From contig JAHBXH010000001.1 in the NCBI GenBank assembly GCA_019636555.1, positions 3,692,928-3,756,927 on the forward strand: DNA of 64,000 bases, given 5' to 3'. Of the stretch, positions 50,795 through 60,462 are shown piece by piece (position 1 is the first letter of the stretch; each line of letters opens with the position of its first letter). Made by a program: the position numbers and the translations under genes. The DNA comes from Phycisphaeraceae bacterium. Its GTDB lineage: Bacteria; Planctomycetota; Phycisphaerae; Phycisphaerales; UBA1924. The notes beneath the pieces are model-generated. The model worked only from the letters and a program-made list of their open reading frames with translations, did no database searches and was not told the DNA's origin.

Positions 50795-53698
50795 ATGCTT
50801 CGCCCCAGTTTCGTCATCGCACTGTCACTTGCTTCGCCGCTCTCGCTCGCTCAACCGATCACCCCCGCGGGTTCGGGTAGCTACTACGACGGCGTTCCGT
50901 CCGGCTACGCGGTACCGACCAACGGCGACGGCGCGCCCTGCCTGCCCCGCCTCGCTCCGGGCTTCACCGGTCCGGTCCCCACCAACGAATGGTGGTCGAG
51001 CCTCGTCTATCCGCGCCACGGGGGTGACAACTGGGGGCAGAACATGCACCCCCACCCGCTCTCGGCCAGGCCCGCCTCCGACGGCATGCGCATCGGCTAC
51101 GTCCCCTCGGCCTCCGTCGCTTCCAATTTCTATTCGTATGACTTCAGCGGCTCGCGCGTCGCGCTCGCACTCTCGGTCGACGGGCTCGACTCGCCCGATT
51201 GCCGCCTCGCTGCTGCGGGAGACTGGACCGTCACCGCCCGCTTCGCCGACGCGACCCGCTCGCTCGAAGTCACCATGGGCCACGGCATGCCCTTCGCCTA
51301 TTGCAAAGTCACGGGCGGCAACGCCCGCGTGATCTTCCGCACGAGCACCACCGTCTTCGCCAATCGGGGCAACATCATCGGCATCACCGCGGGTGGCGTT
51401 TCGTACGCGCTCTGTGCGCCAGCCGGCGCCGCCTGGACCATTTCAGGCTCGGGCGCGATCTCCAGCCTCGCCGGCAAGGATTACTACTCGGTCGCCGTCC
51501 TGCCCGACGCCAGCACCGCTTCGCTCGACCTCGCGGAGCAGCACGCCTTCGTCTTCATCACCGGCAGCGAAGTCTCCTGGAACTACAACCAAGCGACTTC
51601 GGCCATCGACACAACGTTTGTTTTCCAGACGGAGGTCAAGGAAGGCGCCCAAACGCAGCCCCTGATCGCGCTCTACCGCCACCAGTGGATCAACAGCGCC
51701 CAGCCGACCGTCGGCGGCACGTTCAACACCTCCCGAGGCAGCATGAAGCAGGCCGCGGCCTCGTCCTTTGTCTGCTCGTTCCCCTATCGCGGAATCCTGC
51801 CCCGCCTGCCCCTCGCAACCGGCCTGAACCAGACGCAGCTCTACAGCCTTGTCAATCAGGCCTATCAGGCGACAAGCCTCAACACCGCGGGCGACACCTA
51901 TTACAGCGGCAAGTCGTACGGGCGCGTCGCGCAGCTCCTCTACATCGCCGACGCGGTCGGCCACACCGCTGCCAAGACGCGCTTCCTCGATTTTCTCAAG
52001 GCCGAACTCGCGGACTGGTTCACCGCCGGCGTCACCAGCAATCCGAACAACAGCAGCGCGTTCAACCCAATCCAGGCCGAAGACTTCACGGACGGCTCGG
52101 GCGTCGCCGTCGGCGACATCGAAGGCGGGAAAGCGCTCATCGACATGAGCGGCACCGACTGGTTCAAGCTCTCCGCCGTCGATTTCGGATCCGGCGATCC
52201 CAACGGGATGACCATCCGCTACGCCTCCGACATCCCCGGCAGCGGGCTCCTTCAAGTCCGCGTCGATGCGATCGATGGACCGCTGCTCTCCGATGCCGGA
52301 ATCGGCAACACCGGCGGCATCAACGCCTGGACCACGATCAACCTCAATGTCCAGGGCGCGGGCGTCAGCGCACTGGCGGCCAACAACCGCGTCCACGACC
52401 TCTACATCTCCTGCAACACGCCTTATCCGGGCGAGCTCATCCGCATCGATTGGCTCAAGTTCAACCTCGCCGGCAGCAGCGGTGGCAGCGATTCCCGCAA
52501 TTTTTATTACCACTCTGCGTGGTCCACGCTCCTCGGAAACCCCGGCTCGTTCAACCTCGCGCAGGAAATGAACGACCACAACTTCCACTACGGCTACTTC
52601 ATCATGGCCGCCGCGGCGATCGCGCAGTTCGATCCCGCATGGGCATCCGCCTACGGCCCGATGGTCGAAATGCTCATCCGCGACGCGAGCAACTGGGAAC
52701 GCGCCGACACCCGCTTTCCGTTCCTCCGCGGGTTCGATCCATACGCGAGCCACTCATGGGCCTCGGGCCATGCCGCATTCGCCGCGGGCAACAACCAGGA
52801 ATCGTCGTCCGAGTCGATGAACTTCGCCGCCGCCGTCGCCCTCTGGGGCGCCGCGACCGGCAACACCGCCATCCGCGACATGGGCATGTTCCTGCACGCC
52901 GCGGAAGAGGCCGCGATCCAGCAGTACTGGTTCAACGCCGACGACGCCGCGATGCCCCCGTCTTTCACCAAGCCCATCGCCGGCATCGTCTGGGGCGATG
53001 GTGTCGCATACGGCACGTGGTGGACCGGCGACCCCGCGCAGATCCACGGCATCAACTTCCTGCCCGTCACGCCCGCGTCGCTCTACCTCGGCCACCATCG
53101 CCAGGGAATGCTCGACAACTGGAGCCTGCTGATGGCACAGACGAACAACAACCCCTCGTCGTGGCACAGCATCCTCTGGTCCGCGCTTGCGACGGCGAAC
53201 CCGACGCAGGCCGCGAACCTGGCGAACGGCAATCCGAACTTCCCGCTCGAAGACGGCGACTCCCGCGCCCGCGCGTACCAGTGGATCCACACACTCAATA
53301 TCTACGGCGCGGTCGACGCCTCGATCTCCGCCGACGTCCCCCACTACGCGGTCTTCGAAAAGAGCGGCATCCGAACGTACGTCGCGTGGAACCCCGGCGA
53401 TCACACCATCGGCGTGCACTTCAGCGACGGCTTCGTTCTCTGCGTTCCTTCCGGCGCCACCGCAGTGGGGAAAACCGGCGACGCTCCAGGGGTCTGCGGG
53501 TGTTCCGGCGACCTAAACGACGACAATCTAGTCGACGATGCCGATTTCGTCGTTTTTGCCGCCGCCTATAACCTGCTCGATTGCGCCGACCCCGAGATGC
53601 CCGCCGGCTGCCCGGCCGACCTGAATACCGATTCGCAGGTCGACGACGCCGATTTCGTCATGTTTGTGGCGGCATACAACTTACTGATTTGCCCATGA
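50795..53698 (+). CDS. Secreted GH81 endo-beta-1,3-glucanase with internal CBM6-like module and dockerin-like pair
   Basis: A 967-aa exported protein with a signal peptide (MLRPSFVIALSLASPLSLAQ). GH81 hallmarks: PVPTNEWWSSLVYP near the N-terminus, NDHNFHYGYF at 593-602 (D594 as candidate general acid) and NNQESSSESMNF at 666-677 (E669 and E673 as candidate bases). The 75/79-residue spacing from Asp to the two Glu residues matches characterised GH81 laminarinases. Between ELADWFTAG and NFYYHSAWSTLL, residues about 426-557 (52070-52465) form a CBM6-like carbohydrate-binding sandwich (IQAEDFTDGSG...MSGTDWFKL...IRIDWLKF) inserted within the catalytic chain. The C-terminus has two calcium loops joined by DCADPEMPAGC. 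It should degrade laminarin-type algal or fungal beta-glucan. Confidence 0.92.
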   Translation: MLRPSFVIALSLASPLSLAQPITPAGSGSYYDGVPSGYAVPTNGDGAPCLPRLAPGFTGPVPTNEWWSSLVYPRHGGDNWGQNMHPHPLSARPASDGMRIGYVPSASVASNFYSYDFSGSRVALALSVDGLDSPDCRLAAAGDWTVTARFADATRSLEVTMGHGMPFAYCKVTGGNARVIFRTSTTVFANRGNIIGITAGGVSYALCAPAGAAWTISGSGAISSLAGKDYYSVAVLPDASTASLDLAEQHAFVFITGSEVSWNYNQATSAIDTTFVFQTEVKEGAQTQPLIALYRHQWINSAQPTVGGTFNTSRGSMKQAAASSFVCSFPYRGILPRLPLATGLNQTQLYSLVNQAYQATSLNTAGDTYYSGKSYGRVAQLLYIADAVGHTAAKTRFLDFLKAELADWFTAGVTSNPNNSSAFNPIQAEDFTDGSGVAVGDIEGGKALIDMSGTDWFKLSAVDFGSGDPNGMTIRYASDIPGSGLLQVRVDAIDGPLLSDAGIGNTGGINAWTTINLNVQGAGVSALAANNRVHDLYISCNTPYPGELIRIDWLKFNLAGSSGGSDSRNFYYHSAWSTLLGNPGSFNLAQEMNDHNFHYGYFIMAAAAIAQFDPAWASAYGPMVEMLIRDASNWERADTRFPFLRGFDPYASHSWASGHAAFAAGNNQESSSESMNFAAAVALWGAATGNTAIRDMGMFLHAAEEAAIQQYWFNADDAAMPPSFTKPIAGIVWGDGVAYGTWWTGDPAQIHGINFLPVTPASLYLGHHRQGMLDNWSLLMAQTNNNPSSWHSILWSALATANPTQAANLANGNPNFPLEDGDSRARAYQWIHTLNIYGAVDASISADVPHYAVFEKSGIRTYVAWNPGDHTIGVHFSDGFVLCVPSGATAVGKTGDAPGVCGCSGDLNDDNLVDDADFVVFAAAYNLLDCADPEMPAGCPADLNTDSQVDDADFVMFVAAYNLLICP

Positions 53699-53856
53699 TC
53701 CTCGAATTCCGAGCCCGGTCTCGCCATTTTGCGCGGATTGATGTGCCAGATTTCACTTGGAATTCTGCCTCCCGCCTACTAGTTTGAGTGCGCGTGCGGT
53801 GCGGTTGGTGGAGGGACACCGATCGTCATTTCCGCCATTCTTTGCGGGAAGTGGCC

Positions 53857-56800
53857 ATGCCTTCAAAATTAGCTTTTGTGTCGCCTCTGGCGCTGGTGCT
53901 CTGCGCGGGTTCTTGCTTGGGCCAGGTTGTGACCTGGGATGGAGCTGCCGGACCGAATTGGTTCGATTTCTTCCAGAGCGGCAACTGCCCCAACACCCAA
54001 TTGCAGTACTTCAACGGCTTCGGCCAGGTCGGGTGCGGCGGCCCGATCTTCCCCGGCGGATCGAACTTCGTGGTGGTGAACATCGCCGCAGGACCCAACA
54101 TCAACGGCGACGTCACGGTCAGCGGCATTTCGAACGGCGGAAGCAGTACCACGACATGGTCCGGCGGGAACGTGAATTTCGGCAACGGCGTCGGCCAGGG
54201 TCTCTCGAACTCGGGAACCTTTCTTCTCAATCCAGGTGGCGATCGGAGCGTCTTCTCCAGCGTCATCGACAACACGGGCACGTTCGAGCACGCCTATCCC
54301 GGAACTCTTTACTTCCAGACACTGGCGTTCAACAACACCGGCTTGACCACCTGGCACGGGGGAACCTGGCTCAACTACACGGGAACGAATTCCGTCAGTA
54401 ACTCCGGAGAGATCGACAAGGTATCGGCCGACCCCTTCACAAACACCGTCGCGATGCAGCAGAACGGCGTGCTGGATGTGCAGGCGGGCACTCTGAATCT
54501 GCAGAGCAACAACTTCACCTTTGGAAACGCATCGTCCACGATCGTCCGCACCGGCGCGACCCTGAGCCTGCAGAGCCTCTCGTCTTCGGGCAAGCTCAAC
54601 GGTTCGGTCGTGAATACCGGGGTACTCCGACTCAGCGGCGATCTGGCCCAATCGGGCAACCTGACCACCAACGTGTTCGGCGGGAACGGCTTCTCCTGGG
54701 TGTCGGGCAACTGGAACGCCGCGGGCAACACGCTCACCAACACCGGCCTTTTCACCCTGTCTAGCCCCGGCGATTGCAGCTTCTATAGCGGCACGCTCGT
54801 CAACTCCAACGCATTCGTCGCTACCGCGCCCTCCACCCTCTACTTCCAGACGCTCGCGTTCGTGAACAACAGCAATCTGCAGCTCTACCGGGGCTCGTGG
54901 GTCAACTACACCGGCACAAACTCGTTGACCAACAACGGCACAATGACCAAGTTCGGCCCCGACACGTTCTACACCAGCGTCCCCGCAACGCTCGCCGGAA
55001 CCGTCGCGATCAACCAAGGCGCCGTCCAGTTCAACGGAACGACCGTGAATTTCCAGAATCCCACCACCACACTGGGGGCGGGCACCCTGCTTTCTTTCTC
55101 AAACTCCACGATCCAGGGAACATTCGGGCCCTCGCTCGGCTCCGGCGCCGCGGTCGAGATGGTCACAAACACCTATCAATCCGGCAATCTGACGGTGAAC
55201 GCATCCGGATCGACAGGCTTCTCCTGGCCCTCAGGCGACTGGCAGAGCAACGGCTTTGTTCTCACGAATCAGGGCCTCTTTTCGATCCTGCAGATCGGCG
55301 ACCGCAGCCTCTATTTCTCGACTTTCAACAACAGCGGCACTCTTTTATACAACACCCAGAGCATCCTCTACTTCCAGACCGCCGCGTACTCCAACACCGG
55401 CACGACCGAATGGCGCAACGGCACCTGGTACAACTACACCGGCACAAATTCGCTGGCGAGTTCCGGCACGCTCAAGAAGACGACCGCCGACCAGTTCAAC
55501 CTGAACGTCCCTTCCACGATCTCCGGCCCCCTGCAGGTGCAGGCCGGAACACTCCGCTGCTTCGGCGCGCCCCTGAATTTCACTCCGTCTTCCAGCGTGA
55601 CCGTCTCGTCCGGCGCAACGCTGGCGATCGAAAACTGCACGCTCCAGGGCAAGCTCTCGGCGTCCGCCAGCGGCGGATCCGCCGTCATGTACGGAGGCAC
55701 ATTCCTCTCGGCGCCCTTCACGAGCAACGTCTCCGGCGCACCCGGCCTGAATTACGCGGGAGGCGAACTCTCGCTCAATGCCAACACCTTTACCAATACC
55801 AATCTCTTCACGCTCTCCGCCGACACCGACCGCAGCATCTACGCCGGCGCTTTCGCCAATTTCGGTACGTTCGATGCTTCTTCCGCCGGCACCCTCTATT
55901 TCCAGACGCTCGCGTTCTCCAACTCCGGCACGCTCCGCCTCCACAAGGGCACGTGGCACAACTACACCGGGACAAATTCGCTCGCGAACTCCGGGACGAT
56001 GGAAAAAATCGATGCCACGTCATGGACCTGCTCGGTACCGTTTGCGCAATCGGGTGTGTTCCACGTAAAAGCCGGATCGGCCACCTTCCAGAACGCGACC
56101 ATCATGCCCAGCGGCGCATCGTTCACGGACACGCTCTTCGGCTCCTCGCTGGTTTTCAATAGCTGCTCGTTCAAGGGCAATTTCCCGGGCGCTTCCGGCG
56201 GCCCCGGTTCCATCGCGATGAACACGTTCGGGCTCTCCGATGACTTCACATCCAACATCGCCGGCGACGGATTTCTCTGGGCTTCCGGCGAAGGCAGCTT
56301 CAACGACCGCACGCTCACCAACGCCGGCATCTTCTCGATCGCCAGCGGCGATCGGAGCGCCTACTCCGGCACGCTCCTCAACTCCGGCACGCTCAATCTC
56401 GCCGTCAGCACCTTTTACTTCCAAGCCTTCACGCTCAATAACCAGGGCGCCGCCAACTGGTCCAGCGGCACATTCGTGAACTACACCGGCTCCAACTCCA
56501 TCATCAACACGGGTACGTTCGCAAAGACCGGCCCCGCGACCGTTTCCTCCTCGGTTCCGATCGCCAACAGCGGCGTCTTCGCACTCGACGCCGGCGTTGC
56601 CAACGTCTCGACCTTCACCCAGAACCCCGGCGCCACCATCCGCACCACGATCTCGAGCGCTTCCGACGCGGGACGCCTCAACATCTCCACTCCCGTTGCA
56701 CTCCAAGGCAATCTCGCCGTCTACTTCGATCCATTCTTCGCCCCTTCCGTGGGTCAAAGCTGGACCGTGCTCACCTCTCCGACCCTCAACGGAACCTTTA

Positions 56801-57105
56801 CCAACATCGTGCCGGTCGCGTTTCCCGCCGGCCGCCAGATTGCAGTCACCTACGTCCCCATCGGCGCTCCGACCCAGGTCGTCATCACGGTGCTCGCGTC
56901 GGGCTGCGTCGCCGACTTCAATCACGACGGTGTGGTGGACGACGCCGACTTCGTAATCTTCGTTCCCGCGTACAACATCCTCGATTGCAACGATCCGTCC
57001 ATGCCCGCCGGATGCCCCGCCGACCTCAACGGCGACGGCTTCGTGGACGACACAGACTTCCAGCTCTTCGTCTACGCGTACGACATCCTGCTCTGCCCGG
57101 AATGA
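53857..57105 (+). CDS. Giant secreted repeat protein with five ~176-residue repeats and dockerin-like pair
   Basis: A 1082-aa exported protein with a signal peptide ending in AGSCLG. The body is Asn/Ser/Thr/Gly-rich with a beta-helix look. Five long repeats are marked by LYFQTLAF...G(T/S)W-x-NYTGTNS: marker positions 54307, 54838, 55366, 55894 and 56413, spaced 177, 176, 176 and 173 residues. Each repeat also has a GDRS-(V/I/L)-(F/Y) segment, a SGTFxL-type step, and Val-pro-x-(T/S) blocks. The C-terminus (about 1015-1082) has the paired calcium loops with linker DCNDPSMPAGC. The start is the ATG at 53857 (MPSKLAFV); upstream codons in the same frame are not signal-peptide-like. No catalytic site is seen; a structural, adhesive or surface-layer role is inferred. 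Confidence 0.87.
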   Translation: MPSKLAFVSPLALVLCAGSCLGQVVTWDGAAGPNWFDFFQSGNCPNTQLQYFNGFGQVGCGGPIFPGGSNFVVVNIAAGPNINGDVTVSGISNGGSSTTTWSGGNVNFGNGVGQGLSNSGTFLLNPGGDRSVFSSVIDNTGTFEHAYPGTLYFQTLAFNNTGLTTWHGGTWLNYTGTNSVSNSGEIDKVSADPFTNTVAMQQNGVLDVQAGTLNLQSNNFTFGNASSTIVRTGATLSLQSLSSSGKLNGSVVNTGVLRLSGDLAQSGNLTTNVFGGNGFSWVSGNWNAAGNTLTNTGLFTLSSPGDCSFYSGTLVNSNAFVATAPSTLYFQTLAFVNNSNLQLYRGSWVNYTGTNSLTNNGTMTKFGPDTFYTSVPATLAGTVAINQGAVQFNGTTVNFQNPTTTLGAGTLLSFSNSTIQGTFGPSLGSGAAVEMVTNTYQSGNLTVNASGSTGFSWPSGDWQSNGFVLTNQGLFSILQIGDRSLYFSTFNNSGTLLYNTQSILYFQTAAYSNTGTTEWRNGTWYNYTGTNSLASSGTLKKTTADQFNLNVPSTISGPLQVQAGTLRCFGAPLNFTPSSSVTVSSGATLAIENCTLQGKLSASASGGSAVMYGGTFLSAPFTSNVSGAPGLNYAGGELSLNANTFTNTNLFTLSADTDRSIYAGAFANFGTFDASSAGTLYFQTLAFSNSGTLRLHKGTWHNYTGTNSLANSGTMEKIDATSWTCSVPFAQSGVFHVKAGSATFQNATIMPSGASFTDTLFGSSLVFNSCSFKGNFPGASGGPGSIAMNTFGLSDDFTSNIAGDGFLWASGEGSFNDRTLTNAGIFSIASGDRSAYSGTLLNSGTLNLAVSTFYFQAFTLNNQGAANWSSGTFVNYTGSNSIINTGTFAKTGPATVSSSVPIANSGVFALDAGVANVSTFTQNPGATIRTTISSASDAGRLNISTPVALQGNLAVYFDPFFAPSVGQSWTVLTSPTLNGTFTNIVPVAFPAGRQIAVTYVPIGAPTQVVITVLASGCVADFNHDGVVDDADFVIFVPAYNILDCNDPSMPAGCPADLNGDGFVDDTDFQLFVYAYDILLCPE

Positions 57106-57176
57106 AGCAATCAGTGAACATGCCCCAATAACTGGTTCTCGGACATCATCTCCCTGGAACTCACCACACACACCCG

Positions 57177-57209
57177 CGGCGGCGCCCCATCAGCGCCGCC
57201 GTTTTCTTT
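57177..57209 (+). terminator. Rho-independent terminator after the first giant repeat gene
   Basis: A 9-bp perfect stem, CGGCGGCGC (57177-57185) with GCGCCGCCG (57193-57201), seven-base loop, then TTTTCTTT. It lies 72 bases after the stop at 57105 and 68 bases before the next start. Confidence 0.85.
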
Positions 57210-57276
57210 CCCCCCTTTGCTTTCCCAAAGCCTGTGGCACACTGGTATGGGCTAGTGTCCGATCTTGAGGAGAGCA

Positions 57277-60200
57277 ATGCAGGCGCATTCCGGGATTCCA
57301 AAGAGATGCAGATCCGCGCGATCGAGCCGGGTATGGCTGCCCGCGCTCGCCGTCGCAGCGATCGCATCCGCCACGCACGCCCAGACTCCGCGCACCTGGA
57401 TCGCGGGCAGCGGCGTCTGGAGCAACCCGCTCAACTGGTCGCCCAACGATGTGCCCAACACGCCCCCGGAATCCGCCGTCATCGCCGGCGCGGGCGCGCT
57501 CACCGCGACGCTCGATATCCCCGCGCTCCTCGTCGGCACGAGCATCACCAACCCGTCCGCGATCCTGTCGATGAACCCGGGGGCCGTGCTCGCCGTCGGA
57601 ACGGCCGGGCTCAACACCGGTCTTTCCAATTCCGGCACGCTCCGCATCAACAACTCGGGCGCCGCGATCCTCACCCAGCTCCGCTTCCCCGCGGGCTGCA
57701 TCATCAGTGGCGCCGGACGCATCGAGCTCAACGCCGAGGCGAGCACGCTCGATAGCGCGTTCATCAGCCCCGATCTGGGCTTCAACTGGACGAACGGCCC
57801 GGGGCACACCATCGCCGGTGCGGGCCGCCTCTACGGCCCGATCATCAATCAGGGCGCGATCGCCGCCGATCTCACCGGCCGAACACTCCAGATCGCGGGG
57901 GATGTGCAAAACTCCGGCGGCACCATCGCCGCGACTCTCGGCATCCTCGAACTCGCGCAGGGCGCACGCCTCAGCGGCGGATCGGTGACCGCCAATCCCG
58001 GCGCTTCGCTGCGCGCCATCGATCAGGCCGGTCTCGCCTCGATGACTCTCTCCGGACTCATCGGGGTCGCGCCGGGCGCCCGCCTCGAGATCGGCGCGGG
58101 CTCGCTGACGGGCACGTTCGATCTCAAGATCAACGACACCGGTGCAAACTCCGGAACGCAGGCCATCGCCGTTGCCGCAGCAACGCTCGGCGGCGGCGGC
58201 ACTTCCGCCACCTCGCTCAACGCCAATCCTTCCGATCTCGATTCAGCAATCCTCGCTTCCGAGAGCGGCACGCTCACCATCGGCTCCGGCCACACGATCC
58301 GCGGCACGGGCCGTATCTACGCGCCCCTCGCCGGCGTCCCCACCATCAACGCCAACGTGGCCTCGCGCGAGCTCGAAGTGCTCGGCGATGTCGATATGTC
58401 CGGTGGCGGGTCCATGAGCGCAACCTCCGCGGGCTCGATCCTCTCGCTCGGAAACAGCGTCACCGTCACCGGCGGCAGCCTGAGCGCCGGCGCGGGCGCT
58501 TTCGGAAGGATCAGGAGCTTCGCATCCCCGCTCCTGCGCGGCACGGCTCTCTCCGGCACCATCGAAGTTCGGCCCGGCGCGATGCTGCGCGTCGATGGTC
58601 TCGGCCTTTCGAACGCCGGCACACTTCTCATCAACTCCACCGGCGACAACACACAGACGAGCCTCTTCTTCACCCAAAACGCCGCGGCTTCCGGCGCGGG
58701 CAACATCACGCTCAACGCGAACAGTTTCGATCCCGCTACCGCCGTCATCTCCGGCGCTTCCGGCGTTTCGCTCTCAAATAGCGCCGGGCACGCGATCCGC
58801 GGCAACGGCAAGATCACAATCCCGATCACGAACCAGGGCGCGATCTCCGCGAACAACCCCGTCGGGCCGCTCCAGCTCCTTGCAAACGTCACAAACTCCG
58901 GCGCGGGTGCAACCTCCGCGAGCAACGCCACGCTCCAACTCGCAAACAACATGACCCTGACCGGCGGCTCGTTTTCCAGTTTCGGAACGGGTCGCCTCAG
59001 CGTGCCGCTCGGCGAAAGCGCCACACTGAGCGCGTTCACGATCAGCGCCGGGGGCGTCGCCCACGCGCTCGGCGGCAGCACGCTCCGCTTCACCGGCGGT
59101 CTCACCAACAACGGCCAGATCGTGATCAACCCCGCCGGCGACCTTCAACTCAGCCGCCTGCGCGCCTCGTCGAGCAACACCTTGCAAGGGACCGGCTCGG
59201 TGATTCTCAACGCGAACGCCGCGAACCTCGACAGCGCCATGCTCGACGCGCCCGGTTTCACGATTACACACGCCCCGGGCCACACAATCACCGGCCAAGG
59301 CCGCATCTATTCCGCGATGAACAACTCCGGGCTCATCGTGGCCGGGTCGGCCGGTCAATCGCTCGAAATCGTCAGCGCAATCTCCCAAACCGCCGGCGGC
59401 AGAGTCCGCGCCGGCGCCGGTCGCCTCGCATTGCGGTCCGGTTCATCCGTCTCCGGCGGCGAGTTCGATCGCACCGGCAGCGGCCGCCTGACCGTTGACG
59501 GCTCCGCCGCGGCAAGCTCCGTCCGCACCACCACGCCGATCGATGTCGCCGCGGGTTCGACATTCACACTCAGCGCGTTCACAAACGACAGCGAGATTGT
59601 GGTCAACCCGACGAACGACAACGTCGCCACGCGCCTCGCATTCCCCGGCACGCAGACCCTTCTGGGAACCGGTTCGATCATCCTCAACGCGCTCTCAAAC
59701 CCGAGCGTCCGCGCCCGCCTCGACGGCCCGGTCTCGCCTGAGCTTCTTACCCTTTCACCAGGCCAGGTCCTCCGAGGCAGCGGCACAGTCGGAGGCAATG
59801 TCCGCGTCGAAGGCACAATCGCTCCCGGCACGCCGCCCAGCGGCACCGGCCAACTCATCTTCGAAGAAGCGCCGCAGCTCGCGGGCACCACCGTCTTCGA
59901 TTTCAACCTCGCAAGCTCGTCCTCCTACGACTCCATCGCGATGAAGAAGCCGTACACCCTCGGAGGCACGCTCACCGTCGCACTCACAGGCGGGTACAAC
60001 CCGATCTCGACACATCTCTTCTTGCTGGTTGATGGCTCCCCCGGCGCGACTCGCACCGGGGGCTTTGATGCTTTCAATCTGCCCGCGATCACGCCCTCGC
60101 TCCCCCGCCGCGTCTGGCGTCTCAACTACCTGCCCGAGGATGTCACGCTGCGACTGACTTGTGCCGCGGATTTCAACGGCGACGGATTGGTAAATGACGA

Positions 60201-60375
60201 GGATTTCCAATACTTCCTCTACGCGTACGACGAACTGCTCTGTCCGACCCCCGAGTCGATGCTCTATCCGTTGCAGCCCGAGCCCTGTCCCGCCGACCTC
60301 AATCAGGACGGATTCGTGCTCGATGACGATTTTGTGCTCTTCGCACAGGCGTACAACCTCCTGATTTGTCAGTAA
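57277..60375 (+). CDS. Giant secreted repeat protein with five ~163-residue repeats and dockerin-like pair
   Basis: A 1032-aa exported protein. It begins with a basic lead and signal peptide ending in IASATHA, then GSGVWSNPLNWSPNDVPN, a motif common at the start of autotransporter-like or PEP-CTERM surface proteins. Five repeats share an LNAN-x-x-(D/N)LDSA...GH-(T/A)-I-x-G-x-G-(R/K)-I-Y core (the fifth is degenerate); the GH markers lie at 57805, 58291, 58789, 59281 and 59764, spaced 162, 166, 164 and 161 residues. The sequence is Gly/Ser/Ala/Asn-rich with a parallel beta-helix pattern and unlike the repeats of the preceding gene. Two calcium loops close the protein, separated by an unusually long linker (CPTPESMLYPLQPEPC). 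GAGGAGA precedes the ATG at 57277. Function unknown. Confidence 0.86.
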   Translation: MQAHSGIPKRCRSARSSRVWLPALAVAAIASATHAQTPRTWIAGSGVWSNPLNWSPNDVPNTPPESAVIAGAGALTATLDIPALLVGTSITNPSAILSMNPGAVLAVGTAGLNTGLSNSGTLRINNSGAAILTQLRFPAGCIISGAGRIELNAEASTLDSAFISPDLGFNWTNGPGHTIAGAGRLYGPIINQGAIAADLTGRTLQIAGDVQNSGGTIAATLGILELAQGARLSGGSVTANPGASLRAIDQAGLASMTLSGLIGVAPGARLEIGAGSLTGTFDLKINDTGANSGTQAIAVAAATLGGGGTSATSLNANPSDLDSAILASESGTLTIGSGHTIRGTGRIYAPLAGVPTINANVASRELEVLGDVDMSGGGSMSATSAGSILSLGNSVTVTGGSLSAGAGAFGRIRSFASPLLRGTALSGTIEVRPGAMLRVDGLGLSNAGTLLINSTGDNTQTSLFFTQNAAASGAGNITLNANSFDPATAVISGASGVSLSNSAGHAIRGNGKITIPITNQGAISANNPVGPLQLLANVTNSGAGATSASNATLQLANNMTLTGGSFSSFGTGRLSVPLGESATLSAFTISAGGVAHALGGSTLRFTGGLTNNGQIVINPAGDLQLSRLRASSSNTLQGTGSVILNANAANLDSAMLDAPGFTITHAPGHTITGQGRIYSAMNNSGLIVAGSAGQSLEIVSAISQTAGGRVRAGAGRLALRSGSSVSGGEFDRTGSGRLTVDGSAAASSVRTTTPIDVAAGSTFTLSAFTNDSEIVVNPTNDNVATRLAFPGTQTLLGTGSIILNALSNPSVRARLDGPVSPELLTLSPGQVLRGSGTVGGNVRVEGTIAPGTPPSGTGQLIFEEAPQLAGTTVFDFNLASSSSYDSIAMKKPYTLGGTLTVALTGGYNPISTHLFLLVDGSPGATRTGGFDAFNLPAITPSLPRRVWRLNYLPEDVTLRLTCAADFNGDGLVNDEDFQYFLYAYDELLCPTPESMLYPLQPEPCPADLNQDGFVLDDDFVLFAQAYNLLICQ

Positions 60376-60462
60376 ACCGCGCTTTTCGCGGCCTGTTCGC
60401 GCGTGTCCTTCCGTATCACGTGTTGGCACCGTCGTCCGCCGCGGTTAGACTGGAGCGTGAAC

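Noticed and set aside
51199..53571. 790-aa plus-strand frame overlapping the GH81 gene in another register
   Set aside because: Arg/Pro/His-rich shadow translation; the GH81 frame has all catalytic motifs.
60376..60400. CCGCG-CTTTT-CGCGG hairpin after the second giant repeat gene
   Set aside because: Five-pair stem and no T tract downstream.
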